Shown here piece by piece: positions 1 through 8,885 of a DNA stretch of 64,000 nt (within the stretch, counting starts at the first letter, position 1; the number at the start of each line of letters is the position of its first letter). The stretch is from DASSNU01 sp035701265 (lineage in GTDB: Bacteria; Gemmatimonadota; Gemmatimonadetes; Gemmatimonadales; Gemmatimonadaceae). Location of the stretch: positions 124,001 through 188,000 of the forward strand of contig DASSNU010000002.1 in NCBI GenBank assembly GCA_035701265.1, read 5' to 3'. Under the pieces are notes generated by a model. The model had not been told where the DNA came from, did no database searches, and saw nothing but the letters and a program-made list of their open reading frames with translations. A program made the translations under genes and the position numbers.

Positions 1-1
1 G

Positions 2-2431
2 GCCGACCGGCTCCTCGCCATGCCCGAAGGAACGCGTTTCTCCCTCGCCTTTCCGCTCCACCCCAGCGCGCATGTGTCGCATCGCATGATCGTCGACGCG
101 CTGCGCGAGCAGGGATTCGTGCGCGTCGTCGCCGACGGCGAGACCGCACGGCTGGATGACCTGGCTCCGGATGCGGACCTCACCGCCGCGCAGGAGCTGC
201 TCGTGGTGGCCGATCGACTGGCGGTGAGCGCCGGAGCGGCAACGCGCATCGCCGAGGCTGCGGCCACCTGCTTTGCCGAAGGCGACGGATCGTGTATCGC
301 CATCGTCGAGGAGTCCGGCGCCACGCGGCGGCTTCGCTTCACCGACCGCTTCGAGTGCCCGGACGATGGCACCCGCGCGCCGGCGCCCTCGCCGCAGCTC
401 TTCTCCTTCAACAGCCCACAGGGCGCGTGCCCGCGGTGCAACGGCTTCGGCGCGCTGCTCGAGTACGACGAGCAACTCATCGTCCCCTACCCGGACCGTA
501 CGCTGCGCGAGGGCGCACTCGACCCGTGGACCAAGCCGCGCTACGAGAACAAGCGCCGCGCGCTGGCGGAATTCGCGCGGCGGCAGTCCATTCCGATGGA
601 TCGCCCGTGGCGCGAGCTCTCCGGTGAGCAGCGGCGCGCGCTCCTGCACGAGCGCACGCGCGGCTACAAGGGCGTCTTCCCCTTCCTGCGCGACCTGGAG
701 GCGAAGCGCTACAAGCAGTACATCCGCGTCTTCCTCCGGCAGTATCAGTCGGCGCAGGAGTGCCCCGACTGTCACGGCGCGAAGTTGCAGCCCGACGCGC
801 TGCGCGTGCGCGTGGCGGGGCGCACCATCGCCCAGGTGGCGGAGATGCCAGTGGCCGAGCTGGCCGCGTGGCTCGACGGGCTCGCCCTCTCGGAGTTCGA
901 GCGCGGCGTGGCCGACACTGTGCTGCGCGAAGCGCACGCGCGCGTGCGCTTTCTCGTGGAAGTGGGACTCGGCTATCTCACGCTCCATCGTGGCGCGCGC
1001 ACCCTCTCCGGCGGGGAGGCGCAGCGCATCTCGCTCGCCAACTCCCTCGGCTCGCATCTCGTGGACACGCTCTACGTGCTGGATGAGCCGTCGATCGGTC
1101 TGCACCCGCGCGACGTGGACCGTCTGCTGCGCCTGCTCGCCCGATTGCGCGACGGCGGCAACACCGTCCTCATGGTGGAGCACGACCTGGAGGCTATCCG
1201 CGCCGCGGATCACATGGTGGAGCTCGGGCCCGGGAGCGGAGAGCATGGCGGGCGCGTGGTGTTCGACGGTCCCACGCGCGACGCCGCGCGGAGTCCCCTC
1301 ACCGGCGCGTATCTCACTGGCGAGAAGGTGGTGCCCCTCCCCGAGGAGCGCCGCGCGCTCGGCCCTCGCTGGATCACCCTCACCGGCGCGCGCGAGCACA
1401 ACCTCAAGGGGATCGACGTGCGCATTCCCCTTGGGGCGCTCACCGTCGTGACCGGCGTCTCCGGATCCGGCAAGAGCACGCTCGTGCACGACGTCCTCTA
1501 TCGCGCGCTCGAGACCACGCTGCACGGAGAGCATTCCGCCAAGCAGCATCTGGGCGAGCGCGTGGGGCAGTTCCGCCGGTTGAGCGGACACGAGGCGCTG
1601 TCGGACGTCGTGCTCGTGGACCAGAGTCCCATCGGTCGCACGCCGCGATCCAATCCGGTCACGTACGTCAAGGCGTTCGACGAGATCCGCCGCATCTTCG
1701 CCGACACGCCCCTGGCACGCCGCCGCCGCTACACGCCCGGCACCTTCAGCTTCAACGTTCCGGGCGGACGGTGCGAGACGTGCGAGGGCGCGGGCTCGCT
1801 CGAGATCGAGATGGTGTTCATGGCGGATGTGTACGTGCCGTGCGTCGACTGTGGCGGCTCGCGCTTCAAGCCGGAGGTGCAGGAGGTGACCGTCGGCGGC
1901 CGCTCCATCCAGCAGGTGCTGGAGATGACCGTGGACGAGGCCATTCGCTTCTTCCACCGCGAGGAGCGACTGGGGCAGGCGCTCTGGCAGTTGCAGCAGG
2001 TGGGGCTCGGCTACCTCCGACTCGGCCAGCCCGCGCCGTCGCTCTCCGGCGGAGAGGCGCAGCGCATCAAGATCGCGCGCGAGCTGGCGCAGGCCGTGCG
2101 CCGCGGCGGACGCAAGCTCTACATCATGGACGAACCCACCACCGGGCTCCATCTCGACGACGTGCGCAAGCTGGCACGCGTGCTCGACCGGCTCGTGGAC
2201 CACGGGCACACCGTCGTCCTCATCGAGCACAACCTGGATGTCATCAAGCTCGCCGACTGGGTGATCGATCTCGGTCCGGAGGCCGGCGATGCGGGGGGAC
2301 ACGTGGTGGCGATGGGACGGCCGGAGGAGATCGCCGCCGTCGACGGCTCGCACACCGGAAGGTGGCTGCGCCCGCTGCTCGCGCGCGGCGCGCGCCCCAC
2401 GCCGCGCGAAGTCCACGCCGACGTAGCGTGA
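2..2431 (+). CDS. uvrA: UvrA-family excinuclease ATPase, 5'-truncated by window edge
   Basis: This is the 3' part (809 codons) of an UvrA-type ABC ATPase, the damage-recognition subunit of nucleotide excision repair. The frame is open to the left edge, so about 140-150 N-terminal residues, including the first Walker A, lie outside. Visible are the UvrB-binding region, the first ABC signature LSGGEAQRISLA with Walker B VLDEPSIGLHPRD, the second Walker A GVSGSGKSTL, the second zinc finger (CETC...CVDC), and the second signature LSGGEAQRIKIA with IMDEPTTGLH. In the first zinc finger the usual CxxC is CPDD, so one ligand is missing while the distal CPRC remains. It may therefore be a second, divergent UvrA paralogue rather than the housekeeping copy. 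Family assignment is certain; paralogue status is inferred. Confidence 0.95.
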   Translation, partial: ADRLLAMPEGTRFSLAFPLHPSAHVSHRMIVDALREQGFVRVVADGETARLDDLAPDADLTAAQELLVVADRLAVSAGAATRIAEAAATCFAEGDGSCIAIVEESGATRRLRFTDRFECPDDGTRAPAPSPQLFSFNSPQGACPRCNGFGALLEYDEQLIVPYPDRTLREGALDPWTKPRYENKRRALAEFARRQSIPMDRPWRELSGEQRRALLHERTRGYKGVFPFLRDLEAKRYKQYIRVFLRQYQSAQECPDCHGAKLQPDALRVRVAGRTIAQVAEMPVAELAAWLDGLALSEFERGVADTVLREAHARVRFLVEVGLGYLTLHRGARTLSGGEAQRISLANSLGSHLVDTLYVLDEPSIGLHPRDVDRLLRLLARLRDGGNTVLMVEHDLEAIRAADHMVELGPGSGEHGGRVVFDGPTRDAARSPLTGAYLTGEKVVPLPEERRALGPRWITLTGAREHNLKGIDVRIPLGALTVVTGVSGSGKSTLVHDVLYRALETTLHGEHSAKQHLGERVGQFRRLSGHEALSDVVLVDQSPIGRTPRSNPVTYVKAFDEIRRIFADTPLARRRRYTPGTFSFNVPGGRCETCEGAGSLEIEMVFMADVYVPCVDCGGSRFKPEVQEVTVGGRSIQQVLEMTVDEAIRFFHREERLGQALWQLQQVGLGYLRLGQPAPSLSGGEAQRIKIARELAQAVRRGGRKLYIMDEPTTGLHLDDVRKLARVLDRLVDHGHTVVLIEHNLDVIKLADWVIDLGPEAGDAGGHVVAMGRPEEIAAVDGSHTGRWLRPLLARGARPTPREVHADVA

Positions 2432-2495
2432 GTCCTGGGCACGGACTAGGACGTCGCGTACGCCGCAGGCACCAGCTACGGCAGGCGCCTTCGGG

Positions 2496-2525
2496 TTGAC
2501 TCGATCGCCGAGCGGCTTCTATCTT
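2496..2525 (+). promoter_or_regulatory. Sigma-70 promoter of tRNA-Asn
   Basis: TTGACT (2496-2501) and TATCTT (2520-2525) are separated by 18 nt, and the tRNA begins 11 nt after the -10 box. The longer string TATCTTTC resembles the TAnnTTTG -7 element of the FCB group and recurs before tig and lon2 in this window. Confidence 0.75.
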
Positions 2526-2536
2526 TCATTGTTCGA

Positions 2537-2609
2537 TCCCGAGTAGCTCAGGTGGTAGAGCAGGTGACTGTTAATCACCGGGTCGGGGGTTCGAGTCCCT
2601 CCTCGGGAG
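2537..2609 (+). tRNA. tRNA-Asn (GTT)
   Basis: A complete cloverleaf. The acceptor stem TCCCGAG pairs with CTCGGGA, with discriminator G at 2609. The D arm is GCTC/GAGC, the anticodon stem GGTGA/TCACC encloses the loop CTGTTAA with anticodon GTT at 2570-2572, and the T loop is TTCGAGT. The CCA end is not encoded; a run of T follows directly. Confidence 0.97.
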
Positions 2610-2632
2610 TTCCTTTTTTTTGAGACGTGATG

Positions 2633-2657
2633 ACGGGGAGCCCCAGTGGCTCCCCGT
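2633..2657 (+). terminator. Hairpin after tRNA-Asn
   Basis: A perfect 10-bp stem (ACGGGGAGCC / GGCTCCCCGT) with a 5-nt loop lies 24 nt downstream of the tRNA. The T tract precedes the hairpin rather than following it, so terminator function is probable but not classical. Confidence 0.5.
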
Positions 2658-2748
2658 ACTTCATGCACGCAGTGTTTGCCACACCGCCCGCCCCGTAGCG
2701 GCCAGCGGATGCGGTCCCGCCATCACATACCACCCACCAGAGCTCATC

Positions 2749-3024
2749 GTGCCCGAGGCGACGCGTATACGCGAGCTGCTCACGGAGGCCATGCGGGCGG
2801 TGTGCTCGCAGATCAGCAGCATCCCGGCATCCGATCGCATGGCACTCCGCGCGGAGGTGCAGCGCTTCGCCCGGATCGCGCGCGCCGCCGATGTCCCCGC
2901 GGCGCGCATGATCGCCGAGCTCACGGAGTGCCTCCAGAAGAGCGAGCTCGCCCGCGGAGCGGACGAGAGCCTCGACTGGCTCCTCTCCGAAGCGCGCGGG
3001 TGGGCGGTGGAGGCGTACGCCTGA
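2749..3024 (+). CDS. Hypothetical small helical protein (91 aa)
   Basis: I do not recognise the family. From the GTG at 2749 the product is 91 residues, charged and probably all-helical, rich in Ala, Arg and Glu, without signal peptide or membrane segment. The open frame extends upstream to a TTG inside the T tract after tRNA-Asn, but that start has no ribosome binding site. GTG 2749 is the first plausible start, although its own Shine-Dalgarno is weak. Codon third positions are strongly G/C, like neighbouring genes, which supports real coding. It ends 6 nt before the convergent DUF72 gene. Confidence 0.55.
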   Translation: MPEATRIRELLTEAMRAVCSQISSIPASDRMALRAEVQRFARIARAADVPAARMIAELTECLQKSELARGADESLDWLLSEARGWAVEAYA

Positions 3025-3030
3025 CGTCGC

Positions 3031-3933
3031 TTACCACCCGCGCTCGCTCAAGAGTGTCATGAGGCGCTGCGCATCGGCCGGCGCCCGCACCTTGGCATCG
3101 TTGTCGAAGTAGACGAACACCTCCAGGCCGTCGCGCAGCCACGCGGACACCCGCTCCGCCCACACCACCAGCTCGTCATCCCCATAGCCGCTCACGTACA
3201 GCTCGCGCGAGCCGTGCAGACGCACGTACACGAAGTCGGCTGTCACGTCGGTGGCGAACGGGAAGCGTCCAGCGGTATCCGCCACCACGTACGCGCATCC
3301 GTAGGTGCGCAGGAGGGCAAAGAACTCCTCCGTCATGTACGTCGGATGTCGCACCTCGAACGCATGACGGAAGCGCACGGAGGCTGCCGGGGTGACCAGT
3401 GCGCCACGGCGCAGCCGGTCGTCGTGCCCACGTGCGAGCGACGCTGCGTGGTCCGCCGAGCGTGGGAGCAGGCGGAGAAAGCGCTCCATGCGGCCGGCAT
3501 CGAAGCGGTACGTGGCTGGGAGCTGCCACAGAAACGGCCCCGTCTTGCTGCCGAGCGCCAGCACGCCGCTCGCAAGAAAATTGGCCAGCGCCTGCTCGGC
3601 GCGCGCGAGCTTGAGGTTGTGCGTGATGAAGCGGCTCCCCTTCACCGCGAACAGGAAGTTCTGCGGCGTCTCCTCCACCCATCGCCGGAAGACGGCCGGC
3701 GATTTGAGGCTGTAGAAGGTGCCGTTGAGCTCGATCGAATCGAAGATCCGGCTCGCGTACGACAGCCACGCGCGCTTCGGGACATCGGGCGGATAGAACG
3801 TCCCGCGCCAGCCGGCATAGTCGTACCCGCTGATCCCGACATGCGCCCGAGCGGGGGCCGGCGGCGCATCCGTCGTCGCCGCTCCCGTGCGTGACAGTTG
3901 CGGCTTCTCGGGTGACAGTCGCCTCCCGTGCAT
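3031..3933 (-). CDS. DUF72 (YecE-like) TIM-barrel protein
   Basis: A DUF72 family protein of about 300 residues; the biochemical role of the family is not established. The family core starts with VGISGYDYAGWRGTFYP and continues with the conserved ELNGTFYSL strand, FAVKGSRFITH, a FEVRHP motif and the C-terminal VFVYFDND segment. The ATG at 3933 is chosen. The longer alternative start at 3972 would overlap the start codon of the divergent gene at 3971, which has a strong ribosome binding site, and would add only a low-complexity leader. Convergent with the small gene ending at 3024. Confidence 0.88.
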   Translation of the reverse strand: MHGRRLSPEKPQLSRTGAATTDAPPAPARAHVGISGYDYAGWRGTFYPPDVPKRAWLSYASRIFDSIELNGTFYSLKSPAVFRRWVEETPQNFLFAVKGSRFITHNLKLARAEQALANFLASGVLALGSKTGPFLWQLPATYRFDAGRMERFLRLLPRSADHAASLARGHDDRLRRGALVTPAASVRFRHAFEVRHPTYMTEEFFALLRTYGCAYVVADTAGRFPFATDVTADFVYVRLHGSRELYVSGYGDDELVVWAERVSAWLRDGLEVFVYFDNDAKVRAPADAQRLMTLLSERGW

Positions 3934-3970
3934 CGTGGTACCGTGAATCCGACTCGACGGGGGAGGCCTC

Positions 3971-4246
3971 ATGCACGCGACTGGTCCGCACCGGTTCGTG
4001 ATCGATCGATTCGATTCGTTCGATCAGCTCTACGACGCCCTCCAGACAAGGACCGTGCCGCGCTCCGCCCCCGGAGGCGTGGTGCGTGTGCACCCCGGCC
4101 GCTTTTCCGAGCGCGGCATCACCGAAGTGATCGAGGCGCGCCGCCGCGTGGGCGAATTCGGTCTCACGCTCACGCTCACCCCCGCCGTGGGGATCGAGTG
4201 CGTCGAGCTCCGGCGCGCCGTGCGCGAGGCCGAGATCGCCCGGTAG
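3971..4246 (+). CDS. Hypothetical protein (91 aa)
   Basis: Family not recognised. The ATG at 3971 is preceded by GGGGGAGG at 5-6 nt spacing, one of the strongest Shine-Dalgarno sequences in the window, so the gene is likely real. The product is a small soluble protein with an alternating beta/alpha pattern, a Gly/Val strand in the middle (VVRVHPGRF) and a Leu/Thr-rich strand (LTLTLTP) near the C terminus. No signal peptide is visible. It is divergent from the DUF72 gene; the 138 nt to the next gene hold nothing I recognise. Confidence 0.6.
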   Translation: MHATGPHRFVIDRFDSFDQLYDALQTRTVPRSAPGGVVRVHPGRFSERGITEVIEARRRVGEFGLTLTLTPAVGIECVELRRAVREAEIAR

Positions 4247-4384
4247 GCTCCGCACGCCAGCGCGCGAGCGTCCGCGCGCTCTTGCCCCGATTCCGCGAGC
4301 GGCGTTGATTCTGCGGCGGAGCCTCGCGCTCCGCCGCGCTGCATTTCGCCCCCTCCCTCCGTTCCCCACGCTCCGGAGTCCTCC

Positions 4385-7300
4385 GTGCGACGTCCACCCG
4401 TCACCGCCGGCTGTGGTGCGGCGCTGGCGCTCTGCGCCCTTCTCTGCGCCGTGCCCGCTGCGGCCCAGGCGCCCGCCACGACCCGATCCGCAAACGGCAT
4501 CGACAGCACCTACTCGCGCCTCATCCGCGAGTACACCACCGACCGGCGCTTCCTCCCGGCGTCCGTCTCCACGCTCCCCGCGAGCGCCAGCATTCCCGAT
4601 CCGCAACGGCACTTCGGTACCATCGTCGGCGCCCCGGGCGTGATGCACTACAGCCACGAGATCTACGGCTACTTCGCCGCCCTTGCCGCGGCGACACCGC
4701 GCGTACGGGTGGACACGGTGGGCACCACGGAGGAAGGACGCCCCATCATCCTGGTCGTGATCGCCGACGAGGAGAGCATGCGCCACCTCGATGCGTATCG
4801 CGCCATGGCCGACTCCCTCGCCGATCCGCGCACCGTGCCGGCGGCGCACCTGGATGATCTCCTCGCGCGCGCCAAGCCGATCTACTACCTGAACGGCGGA
4901 CTCCACTCGCCGGAGATGGGCTCGCCGGAGATGCTCATGGAGCTGGCGTACCGCCTTGCCGCGAGCGACGAGCCCGACATCGCGCGCATCCGCCGCTCCG
5001 TCATCACGATCATCAATCCCGTGAGCGAGCCGGACGGACGCGACAAACAGGTGGACTGGTATCTCCACTACACGAAGGGACGGACGGAGTGGGACGACGG
5101 CTTTCCGCGCTCCTCACCCTACTGGGGCTCGTACGTGGTGCACGACAACAACCGCGATGGGATCCAGATCTCCCAGGCGCTCACGCGTGCCATCTACGAC
5201 ATCTACTACGCCTGGCACCCGGTCATCATGCACGACCTGCACGAGTCGGTGCCGTTGATGTACGTCTCCACGGGCACCGGGCCGTACAACGAGACCAACG
5301 ATCCGATCGCCGTCTCCGAGTGGCAGCTCCTCGCAAACAACGACCTCACGGCGCTCGATGCGGAAGGGCTGCCGGGTGTGTGGACGTGGGCGTTCTTCGA
5401 CGGGTGGTGGCCGGGCTACGCGGTCTGGGTCGCGAACAATCACAACGCCATCGGCCGCTTCTACGAAACGTTCGGCAACGCCGGCGCCGACACGTACATC
5501 CGCGATCTCTCCGGGCAGCGCTACGCCGGCGACCCCGTCACGAGCCGCCAGTGGTATCGCCCCTGGCCGCCCACGGAGAAGGTCCGCTGGTCGGCGCGCG
5601 ACAACATCAACTACATGGAAGCGGGCGTGCTCGCGTCGCTCCGCTTCGCCGCCGACAACGCGCAGCGACTGCTGCGAAACTTCTGGCAGAAAGGAGTGAA
5701 CAGCATGACGCGCGGGCGCGAGCGCACGCCGCATGGGTACGTGATCCCCGCGCTCGAGCGCCAGCGCGATCCGCGCCGCGCCGCGTATCTCGTCAACCAG
5801 CTCCGCCGCCACGGCATCGAGATCGATCGCCGCGCCTCGGGCGATTCGGCGGGAGACTTCGTCATCCTGCTCGATCAGCCGTATCGCGATCTGGCGGTGA
5901 ACCTGCTCAGCCTGCAGCACTTTCCACCCACCGCGCCGAACCCACCTTACGATGACATCGCGTGGACGCTCGGCCTGCTCTACGGGGTGGACGTCCACGC
6001 GGTGGATGACACGGCGGTCTTTCACTGGACCGGGCTGGTCCCCGTGCGCGACACGGTGGCAGCCACCGCCGCGGTGCGCGGCACCGGCACCACGTACGTC
6101 CTGCCGTACCGCGCGCAGGGCGAGCTCCTGCCGGCGCTCTTCTGGCTGCGCTCCGCCGCCCCCGGCGCGCGCGCATGGGCCCTCGAGCGGGAAACGTCGC
6201 TCGCCGCGTCCGGCGCTGCCGCGTCCGACACCGTCGCGGCGCACACCGTCGCTACGTCGACCGGCGTCGCACACGCGCCGTCCGCGCGCACGGCGCGCGC
6301 CGATACCCTTCCGCCCGGGTCGGTGCTCTTCGAGCGCCTGCCGGCCTCACGCGCCAGCGAGCTGGCGCGCCGCTTCGCCCTTCCGCTCATTGCCGTGGAG
6401 CGCGCGCCGGACGGACCGCGCCACGCACTCGACGTCCCGCGCGTCGCCGTCTATCACACCTGGTACAGCACGCAAGACGAAGGCTGGGCGCGGTACACGC
6501 TCGAGCATGCCGGCATTCCGTACACCTCCATCGACAAGGACGACCTGCGCGCGGGTGCGCTGCGCAAGCGCTTCGACGTCATCCTCGTTCCGGAGACGGG
6601 AGGCACGGCGGAGCAGATGATGCACGGTGTGGATGTGAAGTGGAGCCCGCTCCCCTTCCGCCACACCGCCGCCACTCCCGCGCTCGGCGTACCCGATTCC
6701 AGCGCCGACATCACCGGCGGCCCTGGCTTCGTCGGGATGGCCAACCTGGAGCAGTTCGTGCGCTCGGGGGGCACGCTCATCACGCTCGGTGCTGCCACGC
6801 GCCTTGTTGCCGAAACGGGAATTGCGCGCGCGCTGAGCCCGCACGCTACGCGCTCCCTCTTCCACCCCGGTTCGGTAGTACGCGTGCGCGCGCGCTCGGC
6901 GGCATCTCCCATTCTCTACGGTTATCCCGAGATCACCACCGTCTTTCGCGGCAACGGGCCGCTCTATCAGGTGGTGGCACGCGACAGCGCGCTCGTGGTG
7001 ATGCAGTACGGCACGAAGCTCGAGCGGAAGCGGAGCGACGGCGAGATCCTGGGAATGCCATCGGGAGACGCCGGGCATCCCACCGCGGACACCGGCCAGC
7101 GCGCGGGGGCGAACACCGCGCGCGCGGATTCTGCCGCGCCGCGAGACACCGCTGCTGGACACGACACCGCGACGCGCGCGTCCGGTGCACGCGCATCAGC
7201 GGCGGATGACAGCGCCTACGTGGTGTCCGGGATGGTCCGAGCAGAAGGGGAGATCATCGGGCAGGGCGCGATCTTCGACATCCCTGTGGGAGCGGGCCGC

Positions 7301-7426
7301 GTGATCGCCTTCACCTTCAACCCCCTGCATCGCTATCTCAACCATCACGAGTTCCCGATGGTCTGGAACGCGATGGCGAACTGGAACGACTCCCCCGCTC
7401 AGGCGGCCGCGCCACAGGCGCACTGA
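4385..7426 (+). CDS. Secreted M14-family zinc carboxypeptidase with C-terminal glutamine-amidotransferase-like domain
   Basis: A 1013-residue exported metallopeptidase. A signal peptide (about residues 1-28, ending AAAQA) leads into an M14 domain with zinc ligands H174 and E177 in the motif GGLHSPEMGSPE and a third histidine in IMHDLHES (H283 or H286). After residue about 680 follows an alpha/beta segment (VPRVAVYHTWYS, FDVILVPETGG, GGTLITLG) typical of class I glutamine-amidotransferase or ThuA-like domains found behind some M14 domains; no catalytic Cys is evident there. The GTG at 4385 has GGAG 6-7 nt upstream. It probably degrades peptides outside the cytoplasm; the substrate is unknown. 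A low-complexity Ala/Thr/Asp stretch sits near residues 880-945. Confidence 0.9.
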   Translation: MRRPPVTAGCGAALALCALLCAVPAAAQAPATTRSANGIDSTYSRLIREYTTDRRFLPASVSTLPASASIPDPQRHFGTIVGAPGVMHYSHEIYGYFAALAAATPRVRVDTVGTTEEGRPIILVVIADEESMRHLDAYRAMADSLADPRTVPAAHLDDLLARAKPIYYLNGGLHSPEMGSPEMLMELAYRLAASDEPDIARIRRSVITIINPVSEPDGRDKQVDWYLHYTKGRTEWDDGFPRSSPYWGSYVVHDNNRDGIQISQALTRAIYDIYYAWHPVIMHDLHESVPLMYVSTGTGPYNETNDPIAVSEWQLLANNDLTALDAEGLPGVWTWAFFDGWWPGYAVWVANNHNAIGRFYETFGNAGADTYIRDLSGQRYAGDPVTSRQWYRPWPPTEKVRWSARDNINYMEAGVLASLRFAADNAQRLLRNFWQKGVNSMTRGRERTPHGYVIPALERQRDPRRAAYLVNQLRRHGIEIDRRASGDSAGDFVILLDQPYRDLAVNLLSLQHFPPTAPNPPYDDIAWTLGLLYGVDVHAVDDTAVFHWTGLVPVRDTVAATAAVRGTGTTYVLPYRAQGELLPALFWLRSAAPGARAWALERETSLAASGAAASDTVAAHTVATSTGVAHAPSARTARADTLPPGSVLFERLPASRASELARRFALPLIAVERAPDGPRHALDVPRVAVYHTWYSTQDEGWARYTLEHAGIPYTSIDKDDLRAGALRKRFDVILVPETGGTAEQMMHGVDVKWSPLPFRHTAATPALGVPDSSADITGGPGFVGMANLEQFVRSGGTLITLGAATRLVAETGIARALSPHATRSLFHPGSVVRVRARSAASPILYGYPEITTVFRGNGPLYQVVARDSALVVMQYGTKLERKRSDGEILGMPSGDAGHPTADTGQRAGANTARADSAAPRDTAAGHDTATRASGARASAADDSAYVVSGMVRAEGEIIGQGAIFDIPVGAGRVIAFTFNPLHRYLNHHEFPMVWNAMANWNDSPAQAAAPQAH

Positions 7427-7452
7427 TTCACACACGCAGCCTGGCCGGGCGT

Positions 7453-7471
7453 GCGCCTCCTCAGGGGGCGC
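7453..7471 (+). terminator. Short hairpin between convergent genes
   Basis: GCGCCTCC / GGGGGCGC forms an 8-bp stem with one G-U pair. Its 3-nt loop TCA is the stop codon of the minus-strand gene at 7461. There is no T tract. Confidence 0.35.
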
Positions 7472-8723
7472 CGCCCGACCCTGCGTCCTCGTGCTGGTGC
7501 ACTGTCGGCCCTTCGGCATCGCCGTCCGCGCCCTCCATTCCCCCGTTCATGCGCGACGGGTCGAAGAGCGCCGCCACGTCCATCCGGTAGTCGGCCGCGT
7601 TGCGGTCCAGCTTGGGCCACTGCGCCATGGCGTCCGGCGCGAACAGCCCGACCATGTGCGCCATGGCCGAGAGTCGCAACGTGTCATCGGTGGGGTTCAC
7701 GTACTCCCCCACCACGCGGTAGCGATGGTGCGCCTCGAGCTTCTTGCCGCGAACGATGAAGATCTTCTTCTCGATCCCCTCGATGTGGCCGTCGGCGTCC
7801 AGCGTACTCCGCACGCTCGCGATCACCTTCCCCGTCTCCGCATCCTCCAGGCGCACGCCCGTGCCGTAGTCGTGCAGATGGCCGCTGATGGCGAGCAGAT
7901 GCCCGCTCACGGGAAGCGTGAACTCGAAGCTGTGCTCGGACCGGCCGGGAGGAACGTCGAACGCGTTGGTAGCCGCCACGTGAAAGTTCACGTCGGCATA
8001 GAGCGGCAGCACGGGGATCGGCGGGTGACCGGCGTCCTGCGGCATCCACAGAATTGCCACGCGGATGTACGCGCCGTCGATGTCCTTCCCCGTCTCGTTG
8101 TGCCACATGGCGTAGAGTCCCAGCTCCTGCCCTTCGGTCATGGGCACCGCCACGCTGCGTGGCAGCTCGATGTCCGGCGTCTCCGTCCCCGTGCCGATGA
8201 GACGCTCGGCCACCGGGTAGAGGAGCTGGCGGCGATCGAAGTTCACACCGATCACGTGGTGCAGCAGCGTCCGCGGGAGCTGCGCTCCGCTGGCATCGCG
8301 CACGCTGATGCGGAAGCCGCGCATCCATCCTTCTACCGGCCACGGGAAGCAGAAGATCTGCGTGGACGGCATGTTCATGTGCTCGCTCGCCATCCCGCTC
8401 CCCGTCGCGCGCGTCATCGCGCCGTGCGACATGGCCGCGTGATCGTTCATGTTCCCGCTCTGGCCGGGCATCATCATGGCGTGCTCGGCGTGCGACATCT
8501 CGCTCATCGCCATGGGTCCGTGCCCGCCATCGTGCGCGGCCATGGCCGGCACGCGGAACGGGCCCATGGTGACCACGATCTCGTGCCGCGCCGAGTCGAC
8601 CACCACCTGCGCTGCAGGCGGGTGATCCACCGACGGCACCGGCCGTGACGTCGCCTGGACAGAGGTGGGGGTGCTCCCACACACGGGGCCCAGGGCCGCC
8701 AGAGCGAGAGACAGGACGAACAT
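7461..8723 (-). CDS. Exported His/Met-rich protein, possible copper-binding (monooxygenase-like) protein
   Basis: A 420-residue exported protein of uncertain function. The ATG at 8723 has a perfect ACGGAGGA box 7 nt upstream, which rejects the longer frame. A hydrophobic signal segment (residues 2-15) ends near Cys15, but GPVC is not a canonical lipobox. Residues 61-118 contain 13 Met and 7 His in 58 positions, the kind of tract seen in periplasmic copper-handling proteins. The C-terminal part has LLHHV, an HxH-type segment GHLHDYG and several beta strands, vaguely like type II copper monooxygenase or SURNod19-type domains. Metal identity and enzymatic activity are inference. It is transcribed alone. 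Confidence 0.6.
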   Translation of the reverse strand: MFVLSLALAALGPVCGSTPTSVQATSRPVPSVDHPPAAQVVVDSARHEIVVTMGPFRVPAMAAHDGGHGPMAMSEMSHAEHAMMMPGQSGNMNDHAAMSHGAMTRATGSGMASEHMNMPSTQIFCFPWPVEGWMRGFRISVRDASGAQLPRTLLHHVIGVNFDRRQLLYPVAERLIGTGTETPDIELPRSVAVPMTEGQELGLYAMWHNETGKDIDGAYIRVAILWMPQDAGHPPIPVLPLYADVNFHVAATNAFDVPPGRSEHSFEFTLPVSGHLLAISGHLHDYGTGVRLEDAETGKVIASVRSTLDADGHIEGIEKKIFIVRGKKLEAHHRYRVVGEYVNPTDDTLRLSAMAHMVGLFAPDAMAQWPKLDRNAADYRMDVAALFDPSRMNGGMEGADGDAEGPTVHQHEDAGSGGAP

Positions 8724-8885
8724 GCGCAATCCTCCGTAGCGCGGCGTCTGTGCGACGCGCGGTATGATGCAACGTCGAGGGTGTCCGTTGACGCGAATGC
8801 GTCCGGCGCCCCGCCGGTTCCCGGCCGGCGCCCCAAGACAATAATGCGACGGCTCGCCCGGTGCCACGTCCGGCCGCCGCGTGCA

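Noticed and set aside
2611..2621. T tract after tRNA-Asn as a classical intrinsic terminator
   Set aside because: No separate GC hairpin lies directly upstream other than the tRNA itself; only the downstream hairpin is listed.
3176..5068. Very long minus-strand frame (630 codons) opposite DUF72 and M14 genes
   Set aside because: Low-complexity Arg/Gly/His composition typical of antisense frames in GC-rich DNA, and contradicted by well-supported genes on this interval.
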